Below are positions 35,309 through 44,936 of a stretch of 64,000 nucleotides of DNA, one piece after another. A program made the position numbers and the translations under genes. The DNA is from Actinokineospora iranica (GTDB lineage Bacteria; Actinomycetota; Actinomycetes; Mycobacteriales; Pseudonocardiaceae). Position 1 is the stretch's first letter; each line of letters opens with the position of its first letter. The notes below the pieces were generated by a model that did no database searches, was not told the origin of the DNA, and saw nothing but the letters and a program-made list of their open reading frames with translations. The stretch spans positions 124,001 through 188,000 of the forward strand of contig NZ_FMZZ01000006.1 of NCBI RefSeq assembly GCF_900101685.1, read 5' to 3'.

Positions 35309-35338
35309 TTGTTCTTGACGAAACTTGCGGCGTATAAC
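35309..35338 (+). promoter_or_regulatory. Candidate promoter for the SPW-repeat gene
   Basis: TTGTTC (35309-35314) and TATAAC (35333-35338) are separated by 18 bp in an AT-rich 247-bp gap; an overlapping TTGACG (35315-35320) is too close for the same -10. The start codon lies 40 bp downstream of the -10. Confidence 0.45.
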
Positions 35339-35378
35339 CGACAGGCAGGTTCTTCACTTCCCCGACCTAGGAGCCGAC

Positions 35379-35834
35379 ATGGCGGGTCAACAGGTGCGCG
35401 GTGACCACAACATTTCCGTGACACCACACTTTTGGGTAGGGCCGGACACCGAGGGACGACTGACACCCAGCCTCCCCAGTTCGCTGGCTTTCCTGTTATC
35501 GGTCTGGCTGGGCTTCGCGCCCTTCGTCCTGCATTACCGGTTCCCGGCCAGCACCAGCGTCGGCGACCTGAACGACATGCTGGTCGCCCTCATCGTCGGG
35601 TCGTTGGCGCTGGTCAGAATGGTCGCTCCGCGCGACCTTCCGGGACTGAGCGTCATCATCGCGGCGCTGGGCGGGTGGCTGCTGGCGGCGCCCTTCGTGC
35701 TCGATTACGCGGAGGAGCACATGGTGGGAGCCATTATCTCCAACGAAGTCGTCGGCACCGGCCTGGTCGCCCTCGGCACTATGAGCGCGGTGTTCACCTA
35801 TCGACTACGCACGGCCGAGCGAAGGGCGTACTGA
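35379..35834 (+). CDS. SPW-repeat membrane protein
   Basis: A 151-residue protein with four hydrophobic helices. The two halves each begin with an SPW-like motif: SVWLGFAPFVLHY and GGWLLAAPFVLDY. A soluble His-containing N-terminus of about 35 residues precedes them. SPW proteins are of unknown function and often found in stress or dormancy contexts. The ATG follows TAGGAG. It stands alone and is convergent with the desaturase. Confidence 0.83.
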   Translation: MAGQQVRGDHNISVTPHFWVGPDTEGRLTPSLPSSLAFLLSVWLGFAPFVLHYRFPASTSVGDLNDMLVALIVGSLALVRMVAPRDLPGLSVIIAALGGWLLAAPFVLDYAEEHMVGAIISNEVVGTGLVALGTMSAVFTYRLRTAERRAY

Positions 35835-35883
35835 ACAAAGCGGCATTCGCAGTCAGCCCAGTGCCACATTCGGACTAATCGAT

Positions 35884-36843
35884 TCAGGCAGATCGCGGGT
35901 CCGGTGTCCGAGCCAGTTTCGCGAGACGTTCGGGCTTGGGCCATCGAACCTTGGTGGCCCAACCCAGCTTCTCGAAGACCCAGATGAGCCGGGCGGAAAT
36001 ATCGATTTGCCCGCGCAGCACGCCGTGCCGGGCTCCGGTGGGATCGGCGTGGTGGGTGTTGTGCCACGACTCGCCCATGGACAGGATCGCCAACGGCCAG
36101 AAGTTGGTCGCCTTGTCCCTGGCCTCGAACGGCCGGTCACCGACGAGGTGGCAGATCGAGTTGACCGACCAGGTGACGTGGTGCAACACCGCGACCCGGA
36201 CCAGGCTGGCCCAGAAGAACGCCGTCAGCGCGCCCCACCAGGACATGGTGATCAGTCCACCGAGGACAGCGGGCGCAAGCAGGGTCGCGACGGTCAGCAG
36301 CGGGAACAGGCGGTCGACGGCCACGATGTCGCGGTCGGCCAGCAGGTCGGGGGCGAACCGCTTGGGATTGGTCTTCTCCCGCTCGAACATCCAGCCCATG
36401 TGCGCGTGCCAGAACCCCTTGGCGAGCGCCGCCGGGGACGTGCCGTAGCGCCACGGCGAATGCGGGTCGCCCTCGCGGTCGGCGTAGGCGTGGTGGCGCC
36501 GGTGGTCGGCGACCCAGCCGATGACCGGGCCCTGCATCGCCATGCTGCCCGCGACCGCAAGACCCACCCGCAGCCCCCGGTTGGCCTTGAAGGCGCCGTG
36601 GGTGAAGTGGCGGTGGAAGCCGACCGTCACCCCAAGGCAGGTGAGGCTGTAGAACAGCGCGGCGAGACCGATGTCGACCCACCCGAGCCCCCACCCCCAG
36701 GCCAGCGGAACAGCGGCGATCAGGGCCAGGAACGGCACCACCGCGAACAACTTGACCAGGAAGGTCTCGGTCGCGGATTTCTGCCCCGCGAATACGGGTT
36801 CGGCGGTGCTTGTCGGTTGTTCGGGCGTCAACGTGCTGGTCAA
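35884..36843 (-). CDS. Acyl-CoA (delta-9-type) fatty acid desaturase
   Basis: A membrane diiron desaturase of 319 residues that inserts a double bond into saturated acyl chains, adjusting membrane fluidity. The three His boxes are FHRHFTH, DHRRHHAYAD and HNTHHADPTG, with membrane helices between. The TTG at 36843 has GGGAGG 8 bases upstream; no better start exists. No electron-transfer partner is adjacent. Upstream lies a long gene-free stretch. Confidence 0.93.
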   Translation of the reverse strand: MTSTLTPEQPTSTAEPVFAGQKSATETFLVKLFAVVPFLALIAAVPLAWGWGLGWVDIGLAALFYSLTCLGVTVGFHRHFTHGAFKANRGLRVGLAVAGSMAMQGPVIGWVADHRRHHAYADREGDPHSPWRYGTSPAALAKGFWHAHMGWMFEREKTNPKRFAPDLLADRDIVAVDRLFPLLTVATLLAPAVLGGLITMSWWGALTAFFWASLVRVAVLHHVTWSVNSICHLVGDRPFEARDKATNFWPLAILSMGESWHNTHHADPTGARHGVLRGQIDISARLIWVFEKLGWATKVRWPKPERLAKLARTPDPRSA

Positions 36844-37298
36844 GTGGGCTACCTCCCGGTAACTCGGCTGTTCTGAGTGCCGCCGGGATGCCAAGCGATC
36901 ACTATGTCCGCGAAGACCGCGAACCCGCGAGCAAGACGCGCTCGTATACCTATCCCAACGCCCCATGCCCGGGATTCGTTCCGCCCTTCCTACTCCCGGG
37001 CCTCTGACCTGCGGAAGACGTCGTCATGCTGGTGCCGGAACCGTGGTGCGGTGGAGCTGGAACAGCTGTTCCCCGACGGTGCGCGGGAGGGGTGTGCGGT
37101 GGAAGGGGCGTGGGTAATGCGGGTCATGTTTCCTTCTCCTGACTTGAGTCGCTGCCTCTGCCGCGGCCCGGAGTGCGAGCACTTACGCCGGCTTTGCTGG
37201 CCGGGGTGGCGGGTAGGCGAACCAGTGGGTCTGCCGATCAGCCGCGGATGGCGACCGGCCAGCGAACCCGTTGGGCAAGCGGCGGGGACCGGTGAACT

Positions 37299-37337
37299 CA
37301 GCACTTCAGCACTTCAGCACTTCCTGAAGTACTGAGT
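37299..37337. repeat. Octamer direct repeat within a hairpin
   Basis: AGCACTTC occurs three times in tandem (37300-37323), directly followed by CTGAAGTACTGAGTG. The first CTCAGCACTTCAG can pair with CTGAAGTACTGAG with one mismatch. The result is a hairpin with repeat-derived loop. Confidence 0.65.
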
Positions 37338-37755
37338 GTCCAAGTGCCTGCTGCCCGAGCAGCCGCCATTCCGCCCGAGCAGGTGCCCGCCCGAGTACGC
37401 CAACCACCCCACCGCCGAACCGTCGGCCGCCCAACTACGAACCACCCGACTACCGGCCGCCGGACCGGCAGGCCAGCGGCCTGGCGGGCTGCCGGCCTGG
37501 CGGAATGCCAAGCGGTTCTGCCGGAAGACAAGCGGGCTTGCCCAGCGGCTAACGGGACCCACCAGTGGGTCGGCCCGCCGCGCCGCGCGGCGGAGCAGGT
37601 GAAGTTACGGCCGGCTGGGCCAGCTAGCTGCCAGACCGCCGGGCCATCACCTGGGGGTCTGCCGGGCAGACCTCCCACCCGCCCTCCTGGCTCCCCGGCG
37701 AACCGCCGGACCGCCGAACCCCCGGACTGGCGGACCGCCGAACCGCCGAACCGCC

Positions 37756-37851
37756 GGGCTGGCGGGCTGGCGGGCTGGCGGGCTGGCGGGCTGGCGGGCT
37801 GGCGGGCTGGCGGGCTGGCGGGCTGGCGGGCTGGCGGGCTGGCGGGCTGGC
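37756..37851. repeat. 12 perfect tandem copies of GGGCTGGC
   Basis: An uninterrupted 8-bp repeat present twelve times (96 bp). Its unit is not a multiple of three, so copy-number change would shift any frame; perfect identity implies recent slippage or gene conversion. No gene overlaps it. Confidence 0.92.
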
Positions 37852-37910
37852 GGGGCCAGGAAATCAGTTGTTCCCCGGCCCTGCTGTTCGGGTGTGGCGG
37901 TCCGGGGTGG

Positions 37911-38288
37911 TCAGGTGGACCAGATTTGGATAGCGCGGACCACGAACGGGGAGTGTGGGACGTACGTTCCCTTGCCCGGATAGGTGTCGAACTCGCCTTC
38001 GGTGTCGCATTCGCGGCCCTGGTAGAGGGTCACGGGGCGGGTCAGGAGGTTGGCGAAGGAGCGGGTGTCGTCGGATTCGGGTAGAGGGACGCATTCGCCG
38101 GGGTTGGTGGTGGTCAGGCTGATTCGGAGCGGGACGCCCTTGTACTGGGGGGAGGGCCAGAGGCAGAGTTCGCCGCTGTCGCATGGGGGTGGGGTGGTGG
38201 CTGACGCCGTGGTGGGGGTCAGTGCCACCGTCAGGGCGGCGAGGATGGCGAGCAGGACGGCTTGGGTGGTGCGGATGCGGTTGGTCAT
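37911..38288 (-). CDS. Secreted peptidase inhibitor I36-like protein
   Basis: A 125-residue precursor. The signal peptide (TTQAVLLAILAALTVALTPT, cleaved near TASA) precedes a Cys-containing domain with CDSGELCLWPSPQYKGVPLR and RSFANLLTRPVTLYQ, matching the I36/crystallin-like fold (short strands, one Trp per repeat). ATG at 38288 with AAGGGA upstream. A second I36-like gene lies at 7513, though the two are not close copies. A perfect DnaA-like box lies 86 bp upstream of the start. Confidence 0.8.
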   Translation of the reverse strand: MTNRIRTTQAVLLAILAALTVALTPTTASATTPPPCDSGELCLWPSPQYKGVPLRISLTTTNPGECVPLPESDDTRSFANLLTRPVTLYQGRECDTEGEFDTYPGKGTYVPHSPFVVRAIQIWST

Positions 38289-38373
38289 GTGCTTGGTCCC
38301 TTGTGGAGTGGGCACCTCGGGGTGAGGGCCGTTGGGACCAAGGGTGGCGAAAGAGTCCGGGCCGTGCGGAGAG

Positions 38374-38401
38374 TTATCCACATGGCCCGGAACTGTCCAC
38401 A
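38374..38401 (+). promoter_or_regulatory. DnaA-box pair
   Basis: A perfect TTATCCACA (38374-38382) is followed by a near match CTGTCCACA (38393-38401), between the I36-like start and the sugC end. The spacing is 19 bp. Role unknown; promoter control or DnaA titration are options. Confidence 0.4.
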
Positions 38402-38429
38402 GGTTTCGGGTGGGGGTTGCCGGGTGGGG

Positions 38430-39611
38430 TTATTCGGTGTACGTGAGGTTTCGGCCGTCGGAGGGGTCGAACATCTGGAGTTTGTCCGCGTCGAACCAGA
38501 TGGTGGTTTCGGCGCCCTCGGTGGCCTGGGATGCGGCCGAGAGGCGGGTGATGATCTGGGCGCCGCCGTCGGTCAGGTCGGCTGAGCCCGCGTCGGCGGC
38601 TAGTTCGTCCAGTTCCGCTGAGGTGGCGGTTTCGCCTTCCACCGTGAAGTAGGCGAACTTGTCCGAGCCCATGGATTCCAGGACGTCGACTGTCGCGTTG
38701 AAGGTGCCGCCGCGCGATTTCTCGTTGTCGTCGAGGAGGGTGGCGTCCTCGAAGTGCTCTGGGCGCAGGCCGATGATGACCTCGCGGGGGGCGTTGGCCG
38801 CCTCGGCGAGGCGGCGGACGCGGTCGGTGAGGGGAATGGCGCCCAGTGGGGTGTGGAGTTCGCTGTTTTCCAGGGTGGCGGGGAGGAAGTTCATCGACGG
38901 GGAGCCGATGAAGCCCGCCACGAACAGGTTCGCTGGCTGCTCGTAGAGGAACTGCGGCGACCCGATCTGCTGGACGTGGCCGCCGCGCATGACCACCACC
39001 CGGTCGCCCAGGGTCATGGCCTCGGTCTGGTCGTGGGTGACGTAGACCGTCGTGGTGCCAAGGCGTTTCTGGAGTTTCGACACCGACGTGCGCATCTGCA
39101 CCCGCAGCTTCGCGTCCAAATTGGACAGCGGCTCGTCCATGAGGAAAGCCTTGGGGTTGCGGACGATCGCCCGGCCCATCGCCACCCGCTGGCGCTGGCC
39201 GCCGGACAGGTTGCCGGGTTTGCGGTCCAGGTGCTGGGTCAGGTCGAGGATGCGCGCGGCTTCCTCCACCTTCCTGGTCACCGTCGCCTTGTCCACTTTG
39301 GCCAGACGCAGCGGGAACGCCATGTTCTCCCGGACGCTCATGTGCGGGTAGAGCGCGTAGGACTGGAACACCATCGCGATGTCTCGGTCCTTGGGGGCGC
39401 GCTCGTTGACGCGTTCGCCGTCGATGCGCAGTTCGCCCGCCGAGATGTCCTCCAAGCCCGCGATCATGTTCAGCGTTGTCGACTTCCCGCAGCCGGAGGG
39501 GCCGACCAGGATGATGAACTCGCCGTCGGCGATCTGGATGTCCACATCGGACACCGCGAGGGCGCCGTCGGGGTAGCGCTTGGTCACCTTGTCCAAGACG
39601 ATCTCAGCCAT
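38430..39611 (-). CDS. sugC: ABC transporter ATPase of the trehalose importer (SugC)
   Basis: A 393-residue MalK/UgpC-type ATPase. Walker A GPSGCGKST, signature LSGGQRQRVAMGRA, Walker B FLMDEPLSNLD and H-loop YVTHDQTEAM are intact. The C-terminal TOBE regulatory domain (from about residue 240) is present. It follows sugB by 3 bp and completes the lpqY-sugA-sugB-sugC order known from mycobacteria, where it drives trehalose re-uptake. Substrate is inferred from this order. Confidence 0.9.
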   Translation of the reverse strand: MAEIVLDKVTKRYPDGALAVSDVDIQIADGEFIILVGPSGCGKSTTLNMIAGLEDISAGELRIDGERVNERAPKDRDIAMVFQSYALYPHMSVRENMAFPLRLAKVDKATVTRKVEEAARILDLTQHLDRKPGNLSGGQRQRVAMGRAIVRNPKAFLMDEPLSNLDAKLRVQMRTSVSKLQKRLGTTTVYVTHDQTEAMTLGDRVVVMRGGHVQQIGSPQFLYEQPANLFVAGFIGSPSMNFLPATLENSELHTPLGAIPLTDRVRRLAEAANAPREVIIGLRPEHFEDATLLDDNEKSRGGTFNATVDVLESMGSDKFAYFTVEGETATSAELDELAADAGSADLTDGGAQIITRLSAASQATEGAETTIWFDADKLQMFDPSDGRNLTYTE

Positions 39612-39614
39612 GGC

Positions 39615-40442
39615 TCAGCCCTTCACCGCACCGGACGTCAGCCCCGCGACGATGCGGCGCTGGAAGAACAACACGAACAGGATGATCGGGACGGTGATCA
39701 CCACGGCGGCCGCGGAGATGGTCCCGGTCGGGTCCTCGAACTGCGAGGAGCCGGTGAAGAACGACAGCGCCGCCGGGACCGTGCGCGAGGCCTCGGTCGA
39801 GGTGAGCGAGATCGCGAACAGGAAGTCGTTCCAGCAGAAGATGAACACCAGGATCGCCGTGGTGAACACCCCCGGCGCGGCCAGCGGCGCGATGACCCGA
39901 CGGAACGCCTGGGCGGGGGTCGCGCCGTCCATCTTCGCCGCTTTCTCCAGCTCCCACGGGATTTCGCGGAAGAACGCGGACAGGGTGTAGATCGCCAGCG
40001 GCAGCGCGAAGGTGATGTACGGCAGGATCAGCCCCGGCCAGGTGTCGAACAGCCCGAGGCCGCGTTCCATCTCGAACAGCGGCGAGACCAGCGACACCTG
40101 CGGGAACATCGCGATCAGCAGCGACACCCCGACCAGCGCCTGTTTTCCGGGGAAATCGAGGCGGGCGATCGCGTAGGCGGCCATGGTGCCGAGCACGACC
40201 GCGATGGCCGTGGCGATCAGCGCGATGCCGATCGAGTTCACCAGCGCGCGCAGGAACACGGTGGTGTTGAAGATGTCCACGTAGTTCTGCAGCGTCCACG
40301 AGCGCGGGACGAAGTTGCCGTCGGTCAGGGTTTCCTTGGTCTTGAACGACAGCGACACGATCCACAGCACCGGCACCAGCGCGTAGACCACCACCACGAT
40401 GTCGATCAGCGCCCAGCGGGTCTTGGCTCCGATGGCGGCCAT
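39615..40442 (-). CDS. sugB: ABC transporter permease (SugB)
   Basis: A 275-residue inner-membrane permease with six helices. The ATPase-docking EAA loop is [20 protein letters not shown]. It is MalG-like, pairing with SugA to form the channel. The ATG shares one base with the sugA stop (TGATG), so translation is coupled. Confidence 0.9.
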   Translation of the reverse strand: MAAIGAKTRWALIDIVVVVYALVPVLWIVSLSFKTKETLTDGNFVPRSWTLQNYVDIFNTTVFLRALVNSIGIALIATAIAVVLGTMAAYAIARLDFPGKQALVGVSLLIAMFPQVSLVSPLFEMERGLGLFDTWPGLILPYITFALPLAIYTLSAFFREIPWELEKAAKMDGATPAQAFRRVIAPLAAPGVFTTAILVFIFCWNDFLFAISLTSTEASRTVPAALSFFTGSSQFEDPTGTISAAAVVITVPIILFVLFFQRRIVAGLTSGAVKG

Positions 40443-41380
40443 CAGCGCTTCCCCCCGTCGCCGCCGGGCGCGGACGTGCCGAACACCTTGATGAACAGGA
40501 ACGCGATCACCGCGACGGCAAGGAAGATGAGCACCGACATGGTGGAGCCGATGCCCAGGTTCAGGCCCTTGATCAGGTTGTTGTACGTCTGCATCGACAC
40601 CGACCCGGTTTGCTGCGCGCCGTTGGTGAGCACGAAGATGTTGTCGAAGACGCGGAACGCGTCCAGGGTGCGGAACAGCAGCGCCACCAGGATCGCGGGT
40701 TTCATCACCGGGATGATGACCTTGGTGAACCGCTGCCACGCCGACGCCCCGTCCATCGACGCGGCCTTGAGCAGGTCGTCCGGCACCAGGGCCAGGCCCG
40801 CCATCAGCAGCAAAGCCATGAACGGCACGGTTTTCCACACCTCGGCGAGCACGATGATCGCCAGCGCGGGCACGCGCTCGGTGAGCAACGCGGCCTCTGG
40901 GGCGAAAAGCCGCGCCAGGTAACCGGTGTCCTGCGTCCAGGCGTAGCGCCAGGAGAACGCCGCGACGACGGTCACGATGCCGTACGGGATGAGCGCGACC
41001 GTGCGGACCAGCCCGCGCATCACCAGGGTCCGGTGCATGACCAGCGCCAAACCCATGCCCAGCACCAGTTCTATCGCCACCGAGATCACCGTGATCAGGG
41101 TCGTCACGCCGAACGCGGTCCACCAGTAGGAGTTCGTCAGCACCGTCACGTAGTTGTCGATGCCGATGAACTTCTGCTGGTCCGGGAAGCGCAAGTCGTA
41201 GCGCTGCAAGGAAAGCCAGATGGAGTAGACGATCGGGTAGCCGGTGACCGCGAGCATCACCAGTGCGGCGGGCGCGCAGAGCAGCAGGCCCAGCTTGCGT
41301 TCGGCCTTCTTGCCCTCGCTGACCGCGCGCTTTCCCTTGTCCGGCCGGGCGGGCCGGGTCTGTTGGACGGTGTGGCTCAC
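40442..41380 (-). CDS. sugA: ABC transporter permease (SugA)
   Basis: A 312-residue MalF-type permease. A basic N-terminus of about 30 residues precedes six helices. The EAA loop is [20 protein letters not shown]. The GTG at 41380 overlaps the lpqY stop (GTGA). Partners are LpqY, SugB and SugC. Confidence 0.9.
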   Translation of the reverse strand: MSHTVQQTRPARPDKGKRAVSEGKKAERKLGLLLCAPAALVMLAVTGYPIVYSIWLSLQRYDLRFPDQQKFIGIDNYVTVLTNSYWWTAFGVTTLITVISVAIELVLGMGLALVMHRTLVMRGLVRTVALIPYGIVTVVAAFSWRYAWTQDTGYLARLFAPEAALLTERVPALAIIVLAEVWKTVPFMALLLMAGLALVPDDLLKAASMDGASAWQRFTKVIIPVMKPAILVALLFRTLDAFRVFDNIFVLTNGAQQTGSVSMQTYNNLIKGLNLGIGSTMSVLIFLAVAVIAFLFIKVFGTSAPGGDGGKR

Positions 41381-42651
41381 GGCAGCACTCCCTTGGAGTC
41401 GAGGGCGTCCTGCAACTCGGCGCGCAGCCGGGCGGCCGTCGCGGGCGGGTCGATGGCCGATGGCGGCGACAGGATTGTGGAGATCAGCGTCGAGACGTTC
41501 TGGTACGCCGGGGTGATCGGCCGGACCGCGGCCTTCTTGAGCTGGGCGAGGATGGTGTCGCGCATCGGGTACCGCTCGGCCATCTCCGGGTCGTCGTACA
41601 CCGACTCGATCGTCGGCGGGACACCGGAGTTGATCGCCGAGTACTTCTGGCTGGCCGCGTCGCGCAGGCACTTCGCCACCTCGAACGCCTCCGGCTTGTG
41701 CGTGGAGTACTCGCTCACCGCGAGGTTGTAGCCGCCGATGGTGGCGGTGCCGGTGTTGCCCGGCTCGATCGACGGGTAGGGCGCCCACTTGAACCGCTTC
41801 GCCAGCTCCGGGTTCGCCTTGCGCATCGCGGCGTAGACGAACGGCCAGTTGAGCTGGAATGCGGCGCTGCCGGACTCGAACGCGAGCCGGACGTCGTCTT
41901 CCTTGGCGTTGGACAGCGACGCGCTCGCGACCGGTGAGGTGGCGAGATCCTTGAGCGCCCCCAACGCTTTCACCGCGCCGTCGTCGACCACGGCGCGGGT
42001 GCTGTCGGCGGAGAGGATCTTGCCGCCCGCGCCCGCGACGAGGGTGGCGAACTGCACGACCAGGCCCTCGTACTGGGCCCCGGTCATCAGGACCGTGCTC
42101 GGCTTGCCTTCCGACCGCAGGCGCTCGGCGGTGGACAGCATCTCGCCCCAGGTCTCCGGCGGCTCCGGCACGAGGTCGTCGCGGTACCAGAGCAGCTGCA
42201 CGTTGGTGTTCTTCGGCGCGGCGTAGAGCTTGTCCTTCCACCGCGCGGTCTCCAGCGGCCCCGCCAGCGTGCCGTTCTCGACCTCGGCCTTGTCCTGGCC
42301 GGTCCACTCGGCGATCCAGCCCGCCTCGGCGAACTCGGCGACCCAGGTGACGTCGAGGCCGAGGACGTCCATGTCGGTGTCGCCTGCCGCGAGCCTGCGC
42401 ACCATCTGCTCGCGCTGCCCGTCGGCCTCGCGCGGGAGGCCGTTGAGCATCACCCGGTAGCGCCCGCCCGCCGCCTTGTCGCACTGGGCGACGACCTTGT
42501 CGAAGTTCTCTTCGGCCGCGTAGTAGACGTTGACCGTGACGCCGCCGCTGTCGGAGCCGCAGGCCCCCAGCAGTGGGGACGCGATCAGCGCGGCGCCCAG
42601 CGCCACCCCGAGGCGTCGGCGGCCACGGACCCGATGATGGCCAGACCTCAT
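41377..42651 (-). CDS. lpqY: Trehalose-binding lipoprotein (LpqY)
   Basis: A 424-residue extracellular solute-binding protein that delivers sugar, by homology trehalose, to SugAB. The lipoprotein signal is [20 protein letters not shown] ending with the lipid-attachment Cys at residue 31 (LLGACGSD). The rest is a typical MalE-type two-lobe binding protein. It is the first gene of the four-gene operon. Sugar specificity rests on conserved gene order, including the stress-protein gene divergent or next to it in mycobacteria. Confidence 0.88.
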   Translation of the reverse strand: MRSGHHRVRGRRRLGVALGAALIASPLLGACGSDSGGVTVNVYYAAEENFDKVVAQCDKAAGGRYRVMLNGLPREADGQREQMVRRLAAGDTDMDVLGLDVTWVAEFAEAGWIAEWTGQDKAEVENGTLAGPLETARWKDKLYAAPKNTNVQLLWYRDDLVPEPPETWGEMLSTAERLRSEGKPSTVLMTGAQYEGLVVQFATLVAGAGGKILSADSTRAVVDDGAVKALGALKDLATSPVASASLSNAKEDDVRLAFESGSAAFQLNWPFVYAAMRKANPELAKRFKWAPYPSIEPGNTGTATIGGYNLAVSEYSTHKPEAFEVAKCLRDAASQKYSAINSGVPPTIESVYDDPEMAERYPMRDTILAQLKKAAVRPITPAYQNVSTLISTILSPPSAIDPPATAARLRAELQDALDSKGVLP

Positions 42652-42811
42652 CGTCCTGCCTCCTTCCGACGGACACGTCGGACGTCAGCTGACCCTCGCC
42701 CGTCGACGTGCCACCGGCCGCAGGGTGCTCCCACGCCCGCGACCGGGTCCACTGAAACTAGGCCTGATGATCACCGGCCGCAATTCGGTCGGAAGGAGTA
42801 GGCCAGGCGGC

Positions 42812-43339
42812 TCAGTCGGTGCGCCCGCCCGGCCCCATGGCGAGCTTGGCGAGCAGGTCACGGGCCTTCTCGGCGTTGCGCGGCTGGGCGAGGACGTCGT
42901 AGCGCCCTGCGACGAGCTGGGTGGCGGACGCGATCTCCCGACCGCGTCCGCGCGTGCTCGCGTAACCGACGGCGGCGAACACCAGCCCGAAGACGACGCC
43001 CGCGGCCAAGCCGACCAGGATGGGCGCGAAGGAGGCCTGCTGGGTGTTGAACAGCCCCAGCAGCAGGCCGACGAACAGGCCGAACCAGGCGCCCGACAGC
43101 GCGCCGGTGCCGAGCACCTTCGCCCAGCTCAGCCGCCCGATCACCCGCTCAACCAGCATCAGGTCGACCCCGACGATGGTGACCTCCTCGACCGGGAACT
43201 CGTTGCTCGCGAGGTGCTCGACCGCGCGATGTGCCTCCTGGTAGGTGTCATAGGACCCGATGGGCCACCCGGTTGGCGGGGTGGGCACCTTGGGCAGACC
43301 CTGGTTCGCTCGTCCAGGGCCGGAGAACGCACCGGTCAT
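42812..43339 (-). CDS. General stress protein-like membrane protein (Rv1234-like)
   Basis: A 175-residue protein. A YflT-like domain is at the start (IGSYDTYQEAHRAVEHLASN; VTIVGVDLML), followed by two close transmembrane helices with a Gly zipper (GALSGAWFGLFVGLLLGLFN; APILVGLAAGVVFGLVFAAV). A short cytoplasmic tail follows. It is the same size as Rv1234 and lies beside lpqY as in M. tuberculosis. Function unknown. Confidence 0.85.
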   Translation of the reverse strand: MTGAFSGPGRANQGLPKVPTPPTGWPIGSYDTYQEAHRAVEHLASNEFPVEEVTIVGVDLMLVERVIGRLSWAKVLGTGALSGAWFGLFVGLLLGLFNTQQASFAPILVGLAAGVVFGLVFAAVGYASTRGRGREIASATQLVAGRYDVLAQPRNAEKARDLLAKLAMGPGGRTD

Positions 43340-43387
43340 ATCTCTATCCTGCCAACCCCGGGCGAACCCTGCGAACCCGACGGGGTG

Positions 43388-44584
43388 TCAGTTCTTCGAC
43401 TTGTACTCGCGGAGCAGGCCCCGGGAGATGATCGTCTTCTGGATCTCGCTGGTGCCCTCGCCGATGAGCAGGAACGGCGCCTCGCGCATGAGGCGCTCGA
43501 TCTCGTACTCCTTGGAGTAGCCGTAGCCGCCGTGGATGCGGAAGGCGTCCTGGGTGACCTCGGCGCAGTACTCCGAGGCGATGAGCTTGGCCATGCCAGC
43601 CTCGACGTCGTTGCGCTCGCCGGAGTCCTTGAGCCGGGCGGCGTTGACCATCATCAGGTGGGCGGCCTCGACCTTGGTGGCCATCTCGGCCAGCTTGAAC
43701 GCGATGGCCTGGTGCTCGGCGATGGCCTTGCCGAAGGTCTTGCGCTGCTGGGCGTACTCCACGGCCAGCTCGAACGCGCGGATCGCGATACCGCAGGCGC
43801 GGGAAGCGACGTTGACCCGGCCGACCTCGACGCCGTCCATCATGTACGAGAAGCCCTTGCCGGGCGCCTCGCCGAGGACCTTGTCCGCGCCGATGCGGAA
43901 GCCCTCGAAGACGGCCTCGGTGGTGTCGACGCCCTTGTAGCCCATCTTGTCGATCTTGCCGGGGATGGTGAGGCCGGGGGCGACCTCGCCGAAGCCCTCG
44001 GGCTTGTCGACCAGGAACGTGGTGAGGTTCTGGTGCGGCTTCTCCGCGCCCTCGTCGGTGCGCGCGAGCAGGGCGATCAGGTTGGAGCTGCCGCCGTTGG
44101 TCAGCCACATCTTCGCGCCGTCGATGACGTAGCCGTCGCCGTCCCGCTTGGCCCGGGTCTTGATGGCGGCCACGTCGGAGCCCAGGTCCGGCTCGGACAT
44201 GGAGAACGAGCCACGGATCTCGCCGGTGGCCATCTTCGGCAGGTAGTGCTGCTTCTGCGCGGCCGTGCCGTGCTGCTTGACCATGTGCGCCACGATGAAG
44301 TGCGTGTTGATGACGCCGGACACGCTCATCCAGCCGCGCGCGATCTGCTCGACAACCAGGGCGTAGGTCAGCAGGGACTCGCCGAGGCCGCCGTACTCCT
44401 CGGGGATGGTGAGCCCGAACAGGCCCATCTCCTTCATGCCCTCGACGATGTCCTTGGGGTACTCGTCGGCGTGCTCCAGCGCCTGCGCGTGCGGAATGAT
44501 CTCCTTGTCCACGAAGTCCTTGACCGTGGACAGGATTTCGCGCTGGACATCGGTCAGTCCAGCGGTCTGGGCGAGGCGGGCCAT
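43388..44584 (-). CDS. Acyl-CoA dehydrogenase
   Basis: A 398-residue FAD enzyme that makes enoyl-CoA from acyl-CoA. Family signatures are present: MSEPDLGSDVAAIKTRAKRD and, at the end, GGYGYSKEYEIERLMREAPF and IGEGTSEIQKTII. The Glu in YEIER sits where the catalytic base is in short/branched-chain members. Which acyl-CoA it uses is unclear; isovaleryl-, glutaryl- and methylsuccinyl-CoA are options. CitE-type lyases lie 2-4 kb upstream, on the same strand. Confidence 0.93.
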   Translation of the reverse strand: MARLAQTAGLTDVQREILSTVKDFVDKEIIPHAQALEHADEYPKDIVEGMKEMGLFGLTIPEEYGGLGESLLTYALVVEQIARGWMSVSGVINTHFIVAHMVKQHGTAAQKQHYLPKMATGEIRGSFSMSEPDLGSDVAAIKTRAKRDGDGYVIDGAKMWLTNGGSSNLIALLARTDEGAEKPHQNLTTFLVDKPEGFGEVAPGLTIPGKIDKMGYKGVDTTEAVFEGFRIGADKVLGEAPGKGFSYMMDGVEVGRVNVASRACGIAIRAFELAVEYAQQRKTFGKAIAEHQAIAFKLAEMATKVEAAHLMMVNAARLKDSGERNDVEAGMAKLIASEYCAEVTQDAFRIHGGYGYSKEYEIERLMREAPFLLIGEGTSEIQKTIISRGLLREYKSKN

Positions 44585-44701
44585 GCGAGCTCCCTAGTGA
44601 GACGGCGCGTGAGTTACCGGGCAGTATCCCCCGGTTAACGGTCGTTCGCGCCCCGGAAGTGGGGCGTGCCACTGCGTGACGCAGGCGGTATGGACAGCAA
44701 G

Positions 44702-44730
44702 CGGCCCGGAAGCCGATGGCCTCCGGGCCG
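44702..44730. terminator. Hairpin terminator
   Basis: CGGCCCGGA (44702-44710) pairs exactly with TCCGGGCCG (44722-44730), 11-base loop, just beyond the zinc-ribbon stop in its direction of transcription. Confidence 0.65.
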
Positions 44731-44750
44731 GAACGATCTGACGGGACGCC

Positions 44751-44936
44751 TCAGCCCGCGCGCAACTCCAGGGCGGTGCCGCAGTCCTTGCAGTCCTCGG
44801 CGAGGACATAGACATCGGCGCCGCAGTCGTCACAAGAGCGGAAGCTCCGGTCGAACAGGTCGTCCCGCTGCCGACGACGGCCGCTGAACATGCTGAGGAC
44901 TCCGCGCGACTCGGAGGGAAGGCTGTGTCTACCCAT
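44751..44936 (-). CDS. Small zinc-ribbon protein
   Basis: A 61-residue protein. Two CxxC pairs, CDDCGADVYVLAEDCKDCG, form a zinc ribbon after a basic segment (GRRRQRDD). The ATG at 44936 gives MGRHSLPSESRG; an internal ATG at 44891 has a better GGAG site and would give a 46-residue product. No known partner. The conserved Cys pattern supports it as a real gene. Confidence 0.7.
   Translation of the reverse strand: MGRHSLPSESRGVLSMFSGRRRQRDDLFDRSFRSCDDCGADVYVLAEDCKDCGTALELRAG

Larger units (their letters stand above)
36844..37910. other. Gene-free 1.07-kb stretch with tandem repeats
   Basis: No frame here has credible coding character. From 37380 to 37855 the DNA is a mosaic of Pro/Gly-coding-like GC repeats (CCGCCGAACCGCC types) ending in a perfect octamer array. 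Another octamer repeat with a hairpin lies near 37299-37337. The desaturase promoter must lie near 36844-36950. It may be a decayed gene region expanded by slippage. Confidence 0.6.

Noticed and set aside
37344-38084. Rightward 246-codon frame with AGGLAGWR repeats
   Set aside because: Its repeats come from the octamer array; no ribosome site, no family, and it crosses antisense into the I36-like gene.
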